Positions 28,949 to 37,960 of a stretch of DNA of 64,000 nucleotides are shown here, piece by piece. The DNA comes from Flagellimonas alvinocaridis. Lineage in GTDB: Bacteria; Bacteroidota; Bacteroidia; Flavobacteriales; Flavobacteriaceae. Every line of letters begins with the position of its first letter. Position 1 is the stretch's first letter. The stretch is from NCBI RefSeq assembly GCF_004916895.1, contig NZ_SNTZ01000009.1:46772-110771 (forward strand). Reading direction: 5' to 3'. The notes beneath the pieces were generated by a model. It searched no databases. It was not told the DNA's origin and worked only from the letters and a program-made list of their open reading frames with translations. Position numbers and translations under genes: made by a program.

Positions 28949-30805
28949 TTATTTTATGGACAGTCCCTTACCATTGGTGTTCAACCATTGTTTTAAGACC
29001 AATAATTTCCATATGGTGGGGTATCTGTTCCAACTGCCACTCAAATGCTCATCAATCATTTTTTTAACCTTCGGCGGATTTATCCCTGGGATTTCCTTAA
29101 GGCTTTGCTCATTGAGTTCTGTGAGGACCATATCTTTTAGTTCGCCACGGAACCACTCCTGAAAAGGCATGGTGAACCCTGCTTTGGGCCTTTGGAAAAT
29201 CTCTTTTGGCACATGCTGGTACAACAAATCTTTTAGGATTCTTTTTTGATTGGCTCCTTTAAATTTAAATTCTGTTGGGAGCGATCTTGAAAACTCGACT
29301 ACCCTATGATCAATAAGGGGAGACCTTGCCTCCAATGAATAGGCCATGGTGGCTCTATCCACTTTTGTGTTAATGTCCCAATTGAGATATGCTTTTAAAT
29401 CAAAATCTGAAATACGTTCATACAGATTCTTCTTATTATGGAACAGGTATTCATGTTCCATTACGTCCTTTTCGTCCCATTGATGGTCTATCCATGACAT
29501 ATCAATATTGGTCAAGGTTGCCATATATAGCGACTCTAAACTTTCATGTCGTAAACCTTTGGCGATGGCTTTTAGCCTATAGTTGGGTGCCAATTCTACA
29601 ATATTGGCCCCTAGTTTTCGGACTGCACTTGGCATGGAGTATAAAAATTTCACCTTCTTCATCCAGTTATACCGATGATAACCAATAAAACTTTCATCCC
29701 CTGCATCACCAGACAAGGCCACCGTAACGTGCTTTCGGGTATATTTGGCCAACAACATGGATGGAATTGCCGATGGGTCTGCAAAAGGCTCATCATAATA
29801 ATGGCTAAAATTGCTGATCAAATCCAAGCCTTCCTCATAATTGCAGCGGATTACGGTATGATCAGTTTGTAGGTGATCCGCAACTTGTTGTGCATATCCG
29901 CTTTCATCAAAACCTTTTTCATCAAACTTTACCGAAAATGTTTTGACCTTATTGGCGACTGTTTTTGTAGCCAAGGCGGAAACCAATGAAGAATCCACGC
30001 CACCAGACAAAAACACTCCGATCGGTACATCGGCATACATTCTGGTACTGACAGCATCCTTTAACAAATCTTCCAGTTCTGCCAAGGCATCATTGTACGA
30101 ACCTTTATAACTTGGAGGTGTCAAATAATCAATATCCCAGTACTTTCGAGTTGAAAGTTTACCAGTTTTTAGGTCGAAGCTAAACTGATGTCCAGGCAGT
30201 AATTTTTTCACCTCGTTGAAAATGGACAAAGGATCGGGAATAGCTCCCCATTTTAAATACTCTAAAATGGCCCGTTGCGATATGGATAGTTTATCGTTAT
30301 AAAGTTGTATGGATGAAATTTGGCTGGCAAATTCAAAATCCAGGCCATTGTGATAATAGTAGAATGGCTTTTGCCCCAATCTATCCCTTGCGCCAAAGAG
30401 CTTCTCTTTTTGTTTGTCCAGAATAACAAAGGCAAACATGCCATTTAAATGCTGTACGCACTCTTCCCCATATTTTAGATAGGCGGCACATATCACTTCG
30501 GTATCACTGGTGGTCTTGAACTCGAAACCATCTTTGATCAAGGTCTCCTTAATCGTTTTGAAGTTATAGATTTCCCCATTGAACACAATATCCACCAAAC
30601 CTTGGTAATTAAAAGGCTGGTTAGATCTGGGGTCCAAGTCGATAATGGATAGCCTATTATGGCCAAATGCAACTTTTCCATTTCCACTTTGGGTTGGAAT
30701 GATCTTCCAATCCAATTTGTCGGGCCCCCTAAAATTGGTTCTTTCCAGTTTTTCCTTTACTTGGTTTTCTGTGTAACCTATGGTTGATCCGTATATTCCG
30801 CACAT
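28949..30805 (-). CDS. asnB: AsnB-type glutamine amidotransferase, copy 2
   Basis: A 618-residue AsnB homologue. Cys2 in MCGIYGST is the glutaminase nucleophile; GHNRLSIIDLDPRSNQPF and VFNGEIYNF belong to the same domain; the synthetase loop SGGVDSS is near residue 265, followed by VALSGDAGDESFIGYHRY. It is clearly diverged from copy 1 (different spacing and loops), so this is not a recent duplication. Both copies keep the complete glutaminase and synthetase motifs, which suggests two different amidation targets or acceptor sugars. It belongs to the same minus-strand operon as the GT4 genes around it. Confidence 0.9.
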   Translation of the reverse strand: MCGIYGSTIGYTENQVKEKLERTNFRGPDKLDWKIIPTQSGNGKVAFGHNRLSIIDLDPRSNQPFNYQGLVDIVFNGEIYNFKTIKETLIKDGFEFKTTSDTEVICAAYLKYGEECVQHLNGMFAFVILDKQKEKLFGARDRLGQKPFYYYHNGLDFEFASQISSIQLYNDKLSISQRAILEYLKWGAIPDPLSIFNEVKKLLPGHQFSFDLKTGKLSTRKYWDIDYLTPPSYKGSYNDALAELEDLLKDAVSTRMYADVPIGVFLSGGVDSSLVSALATKTVANKVKTFSVKFDEKGFDESGYAQQVADHLQTDHTVIRCNYEEGLDLISNFSHYYDEPFADPSAIPSMLLAKYTRKHVTVALSGDAGDESFIGYHRYNWMKKVKFLYSMPSAVRKLGANIVELAPNYRLKAIAKGLRHESLESLYMATLTNIDMSWIDHQWDEKDVMEHEYLFHNKKNLYERISDFDLKAYLNWDINTKVDRATMAYSLEARSPLIDHRVVEFSRSLPTEFKFKGANQKRILKDLLYQHVPKEIFQRPKAGFTMPFQEWFRGELKDMVLTELNEQSLKEIPGINPPKVKKMIDEHLSGSWNRYPTIWKLLVLKQWLNTNGKGLSIK

Positions 30806-30854
30806 GTGTTTATAGTTGGGTGTTTAGTGTTTTTTATTGGGGTTATGGTTTTTT

Positions 30855-31952
30855 TTAACGCATTAGCTCTACAAAAAAGTCTTGGTACTTGTCCAAAATA
30901 ATCTTGGAATCATATTTCTTGTATACCGACTGACTCACTTCTTTTGGGTCTAAATCCAATTCTAGGATTTTATGGATAGCCTTCACCAAGTCTTCCACAT
31001 TGTCCACAGTATATCCATTTATGCCTTCCTCCACAATTTCATTGATGCCACCTGGCGCCCTAAAGGCGATTATAGGAGTGCCTACTGCACAACTCTCCAG
31101 CAACGCATTGGGAAATCCTTCTACATATGAGCCCTGTATAAAGATGTGGCTTTCCTTTAGATAGTTACCTACCGTTTTGGTAAAAGGGACATGTCTTACT
31201 TTACCTCCAAGTCCAAGCTGGTCAATGAGCCCATCCAAATGTTTCTTTTGTGATCCGCTTCCAACCATGGTATACTCAAAATCCATATCAAGTTTGGCAA
31301 GACCTTTTAATATTCTTTGATGACCCTTTCTCGGTTCAAGACTTCCCACTGTAATGAACTTATAAGGAGGGGTGTTTATTGTGCGCTCCTCTTTGGGTAA
31401 AAAACCATCTGTGATTGGATTGTTTATTACAAATAGCTTTTCTTTTGAGTTAGGGTGCTCAGATTGAATATCGTTGAGCATGTCATTGGATTGGCATATG
31501 ATTGCATCCAATTGGGTAAAACTCATTTTGGAGATAAATGCAGGATATTTTCTGGTTTTCTCTTCTGGGTAGTCCTTTAGGACGCTCATGACGTTTACTT
31601 CACGGGCCACAAATTTTATTTTCGGGAAGAAAAAGGCCACTGCACCCATGACAATATTTAGGTGACGTATGGCACTAAAACAAATATCTGGTTTGGAGCG
31701 TCTCAGGTATCCTATGATTTTGGGGATGGAAAAAAGGACCCTGTCTTTATTAAGGAAAACTACATCTACCCCAGTAAGATCATACTTTACCTCATTTTCT
31801 GAACCGGTCACTACAAGGGTCACAGAAAAAATGGAACGGTCCAGCTTTTGGGCAATAAAGGACATTATTCGTTCTGCACCGCCAGCGGTTAGGCTTGGTA
31901 AAAAAATGGAAATCTTTATTTTCTGGTTTGCCATACTACGTTTACTCTTCAT
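30855..31952 (-). CDS. GT4-family glycosyltransferase
   Basis: A 365-residue GT-B glycosyltransferase. FLPSLTAGGAERIMSFIAQKL marks the N-terminal domain and the C-terminal part has FITVGSLEPRKGHQRILKGLAKL and the EX7E motif EGFPNALLESCAVGTPIIAF. The ATG at 31952 was kept, though an in-frame ATG six codons later is equally possible; there is no helpful Shine-Dalgarno. Probably one of the repeat-unit assembling enzymes of the polysaccharide locus. Confidence 0.87.
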   Translation of the reverse strand: MKSKRSMANQKIKISIFLPSLTAGGAERIMSFIAQKLDRSIFSVTLVVTGSENEVKYDLTGVDVVFLNKDRVLFSIPKIIGYLRRSKPDICFSAIRHLNIVMGAVAFFFPKIKFVAREVNVMSVLKDYPEEKTRKYPAFISKMSFTQLDAIICQSNDMLNDIQSEHPNSKEKLFVINNPITDGFLPKEERTINTPPYKFITVGSLEPRKGHQRILKGLAKLDMDFEYTMVGSGSQKKHLDGLIDQLGLGGKVRHVPFTKTVGNYLKESHIFIQGSYVEGFPNALLESCAVGTPIIAFRAPGGINEIVEEGINGYTVDNVEDLVKAIHKILELDLDPKEVSQSVYKKYDSKIILDKYQDFFVELMR

Positions 31953-32014
31953 ATTTTGAGCAACTGTCTTTTAACATACTTCTCGTTTTGTACAACATAG
32001 AATTTGTTGGCAGT

Positions 32015-33133
32015 TTAAGATGGTTGGGGTAGGGCATCGGCTCTTTTTTTCTTCTTGTAATTTGAAATTTGGTTGGCTATCCACAGAGATGCTATCAAAA
32101 CATGGTCTGTGGTGAAATAGTTGTGAAATGTCAATAAGAACAGGAACAAGGCTATGCTTTGCATTAAGACATGGTGCTCTTCTTTGAACATGATCACTCC
32201 CATGTATAAAAAATATAGATAGAGGGAGGTGAGAAGGATAAAGGCAATGATACCTGCTTCACCCAGCACCAAAATATAAGTGTTGTGTACTCCAAAAGTC
32301 TGAAAGACACCACCCATGAATGAACCGTAACCATTTCCTAAAATGGGGCTTTCCTTCAAAGGTTCGTAGTAATAGGACCAGGTCTCTGATCGGGATGCTT
32401 CCCCTGCTTTTTGCAATGCACCTTCGTTTTGGTTCACCACGGCAGTAAATGTTTCCAATCTGTCCGTGTTCAATTTTAAGAGAGGGCCGATCGCGGCAAT
32501 AAGAATAATCAGACCAACACCCACACCAATGATTCTAATATTTTTGAACTCTACTTTAACGGACAATAGATTGATCAACAACCAGATGAGAATAAAGGTC
32601 CTTGAAAAGGTAAAAACTCCTGCTACGGTAATAATAACCTGTAGTAGCGTCCGGAAAGGGAATTTTTTTATTCTAAAGGTCAGGGCATAGGCCATTAAAC
32701 ACACAAAACCAGCTTGGTTGGGGTCAATGTAAAAGCCACTGTACCTTCCATAGTTGTCTGGAAAGGCCACCGCATGGACAATAATACTGATGGAACCCAA
32801 AAAATATAAAAAGAAAATATCGTCCTTGGTTACCTTTTTTACCAAAGCACTTCCGCAGATGATCATTATAATGTACTTGGTAAAGGTGATGAAATAGTCA
32901 CTTTCTTTATCGCCGGCAAAGTTTAGTCCTCCTATGGCAAAGTAGGCAACCCCAATGGCAATCATCCAAAGATTGGGGCGATGTTTTTCGGCAACGATAA
33001 AATAGGCCATTAAAAGGGCATATATAAGATAGCTCAATACCGTACTGATGGCCGGATTCACATAAAAGAAAAAAGTGGAGGGCACATTTAGTATAGTGAG
33101 TATAAGGATGATATATTTTAAAACTTTCGCCAC
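32015..33133 (-). CDS. O-antigen ligase/Wzy-type polysaccharide polymerase
   Basis: A 372-residue integral membrane protein with about ten hydrophobic segments throughout and one larger hydrophilic loop (residues ~220-265), which fits the Wzy/WaaL family. The conserved block GYGSFMGGVFQTFGVHNTYI is typical: a His in a HNTY motif after a large periplasmic loop. In a Wzx/Wzy locus such a protein polymerises lipid-linked repeat units in the periplasm. A ligase role is less likely in a capsule/EPS setting with Wza and Wzc. It starts 9 bases after the end of the upstream GT4 gene. Confidence 0.85.
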   Translation of the reverse strand: MAKVLKYIILILTILNVPSTFFFYVNPAISTVLSYLIYALLMAYFIVAEKHRPNLWMIAIGVAYFAIGGLNFAGDKESDYFITFTKYIIMIICGSALVKKVTKDDIFFLYFLGSISIIVHAVAFPDNYGRYSGFYIDPNQAGFVCLMAYALTFRIKKFPFRTLLQVIITVAGVFTFSRTFILIWLLINLLSVKVEFKNIRIIGVGVGLIILIAAIGPLLKLNTDRLETFTAVVNQNEGALQKAGEASRSETWSYYYEPLKESPILGNGYGSFMGGVFQTFGVHNTYILVLGEAGIIAFILLTSLYLYFLYMGVIMFKEEHHVLMQSIALFLFLLTFHNYFTTDHVLIASLWIANQISNYKKKKRADALPQPS

Positions 33134-33142
33134 AGATGTTTA

Positions 33143-34240
33143 TTATGCTAGGGAGTTGAACAATTCTTCCCATTGTTTTTTCACAGAACCCATTTCATAT
33201 TTTTTCGATGCTTTAATGGAGTTTTCACTGAAAGTGTCCCTAACGCCGGGCTCATTGATAAGATGGACAAGCTTTTCTTCGAGTTGCTCCACACTATCAA
33301 CTTCAATGAGATATCCATTGGTTCCATCCTCTATAATTTCCGAAGGCCCAAATGGACAATCCGTTGAGATGCAAGGTAATCCAAAATATTGGGCTTCAAT
33401 CAAGGCATTGGGCAATCCTTCCGATCTAGAGGTGAACACAAAAATATCCGCTTCTTTGTAATAGTTGGCCACATTGGACTGTCTGCCCGCAAAGTGAATC
33501 TGCTCACCAACTCCCAATTCTTCGGAAAGTTGCTTTAAACTTTCCATTTCCACCCCATCTCCCAAGAGTTTAACGGTCCAATCCTTGTGGGGAATGTTGG
33601 CAAAGGCACGAATCAGTATGTCTTGCGCCTTGTTCGAATCTAATCTCCCTACGGTCAATATAGTTTTATTTCCAGGCCTTTTGATGGGAAGTACACGCTG
33701 ACTTTGAAAATCGGGGTTCAATGGATTGGGCAGTACCACAATTTTGTTGTTGTCCATGATTTTGGAAAAGAAATCCTTGCTGGATTGTGTTTGGGAAATA
33801 AGGCAATCCGATTTGTTGTAGAGCAAGTCTCTCCATGTTTTCCAAAATAGATTGGGTGGGTCTACGATTGGATTGTTCACTTCACTGATAACGCACTTTG
33901 TATTGGTCCCCATACAACCCAAAATGGCAAACACATTTACCGTTGGCGAAGCACTCACCACTAAATCTATCTTTTTCTCTTTTATAAGTTTTCTCAGTTT
34001 TATGGCAGTGGTAATATAGCTGAAATACCTGCTAACAGGTCCTTTTTTGGCTATACTGAGACCACAATCCCATCGCTGTACCCGTTGGTCCAATTCGTAA
34101 AAAGGGGTACATTTTTCAATGGTGATCATACTTACGGGATAATCCGCACTAAATTCATTGGCCAAATTGGAAAATACCCGCTCGGCCCCTCCAGAAGTGA
34201 GGTTAAATGAAAGAAAGGCTATGGATTGTTTTTTGGACAT
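33143..34240 (-). CDS. GT4-family glycosyltransferase
   Basis: A 365-residue GT-B glycosyltransferase with FLSFNLTSGGAERVFSNLANEF at the start, KTILTVGRLDSNKAQDILIRAF in the donor domain and EX7E motif EGLPNALIEAQYFGLPCIST. It starts 3 bases after the end of the upstream GT2 gene and ends 9 bases before wzy, so it is tightly packed in the same operon. Confidence 0.88.
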   Translation of the reverse strand: MSKKQSIAFLSFNLTSGGAERVFSNLANEFSADYPVSMITIEKCTPFYELDQRVQRWDCGLSIAKKGPVSRYFSYITTAIKLRKLIKEKKIDLVVSASPTVNVFAILGCMGTNTKCVISEVNNPIVDPPNLFWKTWRDLLYNKSDCLISQTQSSKDFFSKIMDNNKIVVLPNPLNPDFQSQRVLPIKRPGNKTILTVGRLDSNKAQDILIRAFANIPHKDWTVKLLGDGVEMESLKQLSEELGVGEQIHFAGRQSNVANYYKEADIFVFTSRSEGLPNALIEAQYFGLPCISTDCPFGPSEIIEDGTNGYLIEVDSVEQLEEKLVHLINEPGVRDTFSENSIKASKKYEMGSVKKQWEELFNSLA

Positions 34241-34243
34241 AGG

Positions 34244-35239
34244 CTATGCTTGGTTTTTTGAGGAGAGTACATTTTTAAGTCCAGTATAAGTCCGTATGAG
34301 GCCATAGTATAACCGTACCGGCAATAATTTAGCCATGGAATGTTGTATGGGTAGTGAACCATTGATGTCTTTGAACAATTTTCTTACCCAAATGCGTAGC
34401 TCAAAATTATCATCTTGGTCATGGTTGTGGTGCAACAACTTATAATTGTAAAGGAGAATGTCCATTAAAAAGGTATTGGCCAGTCTCTGTAATTCTGGGT
34501 CTTGCTGTACTGAGCCAATATTTTCCCTTAAAAAGAATGCTGCCTCGATGGACTGTTTTAGGTTTTTTGGATTGTAGGGCCCCCTAGTAATACTTTCCGA
34601 AGCTCGGTAGTAGTTGTAGAAGTGGTTGCTCAGGTAAACAATCTTATCAACCCGTTTAAAGACATAGCTGGTAAAATATACATCCTCAGAAATTTTACCT
34701 TCAGGAAATTTCAATCCATCCAACAGGCTTTTTTCATAAAGCCTTTTGCAAACAGAAAATTGTCTTCTACGCAAAATACGCTGTAGGGCCTGTAGTTTAG
34801 TTTGATGTTCCAAGGTTCCCTCTTCAGGTTCTTTCTCACCATATTCGGTCCTGAAGATAAAATCGCATTCTACAAGGTTTACATCATTTTGGAGCATGGC
34901 ATCCATCATCTCTCCATACATTTCTTTATCTATCCAGTCATCGCTGTCCACAAATCCTATGTAATCCCCAGTTGCATTTTCCAAGCCTGTGTTTCGGGCA
35001 CCACTCAGGCCTTTGTTCTTTTGATGGATAACTACAATTCGGTCATCTTTTTTGGCAAACTCATCACAGATGGCGCCACAATTGTCCGGCGAACCATCAT
35101 CAACCAAAATAATCTCCAGATTTTGATAAGATTGATTCAAAATGCTGTTAACGCAGCGCTCCAGATAAGGCTCAACATTGTATATGGGTACAATGACAGT
35201 TATTTTTGGCAGGTCTGCATGTTTGCTTTTTTCTTTCAT
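34244..35239 (-). CDS. GT2-family glycosyltransferase
   Basis: A GT-A fold glycosyltransferase, 331 residues with the start chosen. VIVPIYNVEPYLERCVNSILNQSYQNLEIILVDDGSPDNCG is cut across the N-terminal UDP-sugar-binding region (too long to give whole), and GFVDSDDWIDKEMYGEM supplies the metal-binding DXD-type motif. I chose the ATG at 35239 because an AAGGA sequence precedes it and because the earlier in-frame ATG (35290) lies inside the previous gene. It is close in sequence to the next GT2 gene upstream, which suggests an old tandem duplication. Confidence 0.86.
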   Translation of the reverse strand: MKEKSKHADLPKITVIVPIYNVEPYLERCVNSILNQSYQNLEIILVDDGSPDNCGAICDEFAKKDDRIVVIHQKNKGLSGARNTGLENATGDYIGFVDSDDWIDKEMYGEMMDAMLQNDVNLVECDFIFRTEYGEKEPEEGTLEHQTKLQALQRILRRRQFSVCKRLYEKSLLDGLKFPEGKISEDVYFTSYVFKRVDKIVYLSNHFYNYYRASESITRGPYNPKNLKQSIEAAFFLRENIGSVQQDPELQRLANTFLMDILLYNYKLLHHNHDQDDNFELRIWVRKLFKDINGSLPIQHSMAKLLPVRLYYGLIRTYTGLKNVLSSKNQA

Positions 35240-35246
35240 TGTATCC

Positions 35247-36218
35247 TTATTGCTGGTTAAACAATTTTTGTCTGTACAAATTGACTGCAAAAAACAATTC
35301 GTATAGGGGTAACGGCAATATGTTGATCAAGAGAAGGTATATGTTCGTAAATTTAAACCTTGAATATTTTTTGATGAGCTTTCTCATTTTCTTCAGGTTT
35401 TTTCTATCTGGATCTAGGTGCTTTACTTCCAAGAGAGAATGAAAATGAAAAAGAAGGGCGTTCATGAAGTTACTTCTGAGGGTTTCCTTTGCCTTTTCTG
35501 TACTGGCCATGGCCATAAAATTTTGGTTGGCTTCATGGATAACCCAAAGTCCCTCTACTTTTTTTAGGCTATATCCGCTACGCTGGATGCTCTCTCCCTG
35601 TTGCGGGTTAACATAATAACCCATGGGAACAAAACCTATTTTGTCCAGTTTCTGCCAAACCTCTGAATTAAAAATAATATCCTCGTATAATTTGCCCTTT
35701 TTAAAAGGGATGTCCTTGATGAGGTCGTATTCGTATAGTTTGTTGATGGCGCTGTTGAAACCGGCATACTTGGCACGTTCCAGTGCATCATCTATGGTCT
35801 GGATAAAAAAGGCGTTCGGGTCTTGCTCAAAAAAGAATTCCCCACTTAGGTTCATACTGCTTTCTACCATCCTGAGATTGTTTTCCAGCATTACTTTTAG
35901 CATGGACTCATACATTTCTTTTTCAATGTAATCATCACTGTCCACAAAGGCAACGTATTTACCTGTGGCCAATTTCATTCCATTGTTTCGGGCCATACTA
36001 AGCCCCATATTTTCTTGATGGAGAACCGTTATCCGATCATCCATTTTTGCATAGCGGTCACAAATTTCACCGCAACCATCGGGAGAACCATCATTTACCA
36101 CAATGATTTCCAAGTTCTTATAGGTTTGGGCAATTATGCTGTCCAAACATCTTTCAAGATAGTCTTCTACCTTATAAACAGGAACGATTACGGTAATTTT
36201 AGGACTTTGATCAACCAT
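35247..36218 (-). CDS. GT2-family glycosyltransferase
   Basis: A 323-residue GT-A glycosyltransferase with VIVPVYKVEDYLERCLDSI at the start, IVVNDGSPDGCGEICDRY, and the DXD-type motif AFVDSDDYIEKEMYESML. It overlaps the flippase gene by 8 bases, a sign of translational coupling. Resembles the neighbouring GT2, but its C-terminal third has diverged, consistent with a different acceptor. Confidence 0.88.
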   Translation of the reverse strand: MVDQSPKITVIVPVYKVEDYLERCLDSIIAQTYKNLEIIVVNDGSPDGCGEICDRYAKMDDRITVLHQENMGLSMARNNGMKLATGKYVAFVDSDDYIEKEMYESMLKVMLENNLRMVESSMNLSGEFFFEQDPNAFFIQTIDDALERAKYAGFNSAINKLYEYDLIKDIPFKKGKLYEDIIFNSEVWQKLDKIGFVPMGYYVNPQQGESIQRSGYSLKKVEGLWVIHEANQNFMAMASTEKAKETLRSNFMNALLFHFHSLLEVKHLDPDRKNLKKMRKLIKKYSRFKFTNIYLLLINILPLPLYELFFAVNLYRQKLFNQQ

Positions 36219-37740
36219 TTCGTTTAATTATTCTTTCGATTAAACTTTTAAAGCCTTTTCCAAAGAAATAGATCAATGGAACAAATACAAGAATGATGAT
36301 TACATTCAACTTTACTGCATATAGGAACCATTCCCAATAATTTACTGGAGTATAGTCCAATACCATGTTTTTTAATTGATGGGTGATGTATGCCGAGGCC
36401 AAAAAGACCAGTATCAGCTTTAGGAAATGGGGCCAGAAATCTTTGCGTAGCGATTTTTTGAACCCAGAGGTATATAGATAATAGGGTTTCCAAAGAATCA
36501 AAATAGTAGTTACGCTGATGGTGGTTCCGAACACAATTCCCTTAATGCCCCAAAGACTTCCAAAAATGAGCGATATACCAAGGTTCAATACGATTTCTAC
36601 CATGGGGGCCCAAGTGTCTTTATAGAGACCATAGGCATGGAGAAAACTGTCTATGGGCAACCTTGCTATTAGGACAAAATAATTTAGCGCCATGAAGATT
36701 ATGATGTCGTTGTCCAACAAATATTTGTCTCCAACCCAAATGGATATAAAACTATGGATCAGAAAATAAATATTCAATGTGGTGAAACCCGCCAAGAAAA
36801 ATCGGAGGGACATCATCTCCCAGAAAACCTTTTCAATCTGCTTTTGGTCGTCTTCCGCAATTAAGTTTCCAATTCCCGCATTGATTCCTGTGAACATTTT
36901 ACCAACAATGTTCTGGATCATGGAAAAGATCAGGAAATAGTTCCCAAAATAGGCCACACTTTGGATGTTCACAAAATAGTAGATTAGGAGTTGGTCAGTA
37001 CCGTAGGTAACAAAGGTTGATATTTGATGGACAAACACCTGCTTGACCTTTGTGATGATTTCCTTGAACTCCTTTAAAATATCCTTACTTGCTTTTTGGT
37101 TAAGATGTAGCCACGGATATTGCTTCTTGATTACTCTTCGTATAATAATACTGTATACAATGGAGAAGAAAAGTTCCAAGCTTACCCATAAATATAGGTT
37201 CTGGAAGTAATAGGCCACACAAGCCTGTATAATTTGGCGTATGATGTTCGAGGTCTGCAGATATGAGGTAACCAAGTATTCTTTTTGGTCGGCCTGAAGC
37301 AAACTTTGATGGTAATTGACCAGATATCCCAATAGGGAAGAAAAAAGGAATGCATAAAAGCAATAGAGGATAAGCCAAAGGGAAAATGTGGTTTCCTCGA
37401 AAAAATGGCCAAAGAAAAATGAACAAACAATACCAACCCCCAACATGATCAAGGCCACCCTTTTGTAGAGATAACCCAAAAGGGAAACAATCTTGTTCAG
37501 TTTTTCCCTGTCGTTGTCAAAAATAGGTTTATAAAGTGCAAAACCAATAGCGGTACCTATACCCAGTTCCGCTAAGTTCAGAAACCGTAGAATACTCTGT
37601 AAAGTACCTACCAAGCCAACGAACTCATCACCAAGATAATCAAGGAATATTTTTCTGCTGAAAAAACCAACAAAAGTGTAGATAAGGTAAAATATGAGAT
37701 TTACCTTGATATTCTTTAAAGCATGTTTTACCCTGGACAT
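36211..37740 (-). CDS. Wzx-type polysaccharide flippase
   Basis: A 509-residue membrane protein with about 12-14 hydrophobic segments spread over its whole length. The N-terminal LIYTFVGFFSRKIFLDYLGDEFVGLVGTLQSI region resembles Wzx/MATE-like transporters of the MOP superfamily, which flip undecaprenyl-linked repeat units to the periplasm. It sits between ugd and the GT genes, as expected in a Wzx/Wzy locus. The gap upstream to ugd (220 bases) contains an inverted repeat. Confidence 0.87.
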   Translation of the reverse strand: MSRVKHALKNIKVNLIFYLIYTFVGFFSRKIFLDYLGDEFVGLVGTLQSILRFLNLAELGIGTAIGFALYKPIFDNDREKLNKIVSLLGYLYKRVALIMLGVGIVCSFFFGHFFEETTFSLWLILYCFYAFLFSSLLGYLVNYHQSLLQADQKEYLVTSYLQTSNIIRQIIQACVAYYFQNLYLWVSLELFFSIVYSIIIRRVIKKQYPWLHLNQKASKDILKEFKEIITKVKQVFVHQISTFVTYGTDQLLIYYFVNIQSVAYFGNYFLIFSMIQNIVGKMFTGINAGIGNLIAEDDQKQIEKVFWEMMSLRFFLAGFTTLNIYFLIHSFISIWVGDKYLLDNDIIIFMALNYFVLIARLPIDSFLHAYGLYKDTWAPMVEIVLNLGISLIFGSLWGIKGIVFGTTISVTTILILWKPYYLYTSGFKKSLRKDFWPHFLKLILVFLASAYITHQLKNMVLDYTPVNYWEWFLYAVKLNVIIILVFVPLIYFFGKGFKSLIERIIKRNG

Positions 37741-37854
37741 TCGGTAGTTCTATGGTTTAGTTGGTGGTCTATTGGCTAAATCCTCTCGGGGTAAGGGTTT
37801 CTCCAAAATATGCTGCAATTTTTTTACTTATGCATTCATTCATATAATAAAACC

Positions 37855-37909
37855 AAACCCTGAAAAAAATATCCTTTTTAAATGTATGTGGAAATCGTTT
37901 TCAGGGTTT
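37855..37909 (-). repeat. Inverted repeat with 12-base arms between ugd and wzx
   Basis: AAACCCTGAAAA at 37855-37866 is the exact complement of 37898-37909, with a 31-base AT-rich spacer. Transcripts from ugd into wzx would cross it. It may form a stem-loop terminator or attenuator that sets the ratio of ugd to the downstream genes. Confidence 0.5.
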
Positions 37910-37960
37910 AAGGTTTATACGGGTTGATTTCACGTCTCCGATTTGTAACGTAGCATCAAT

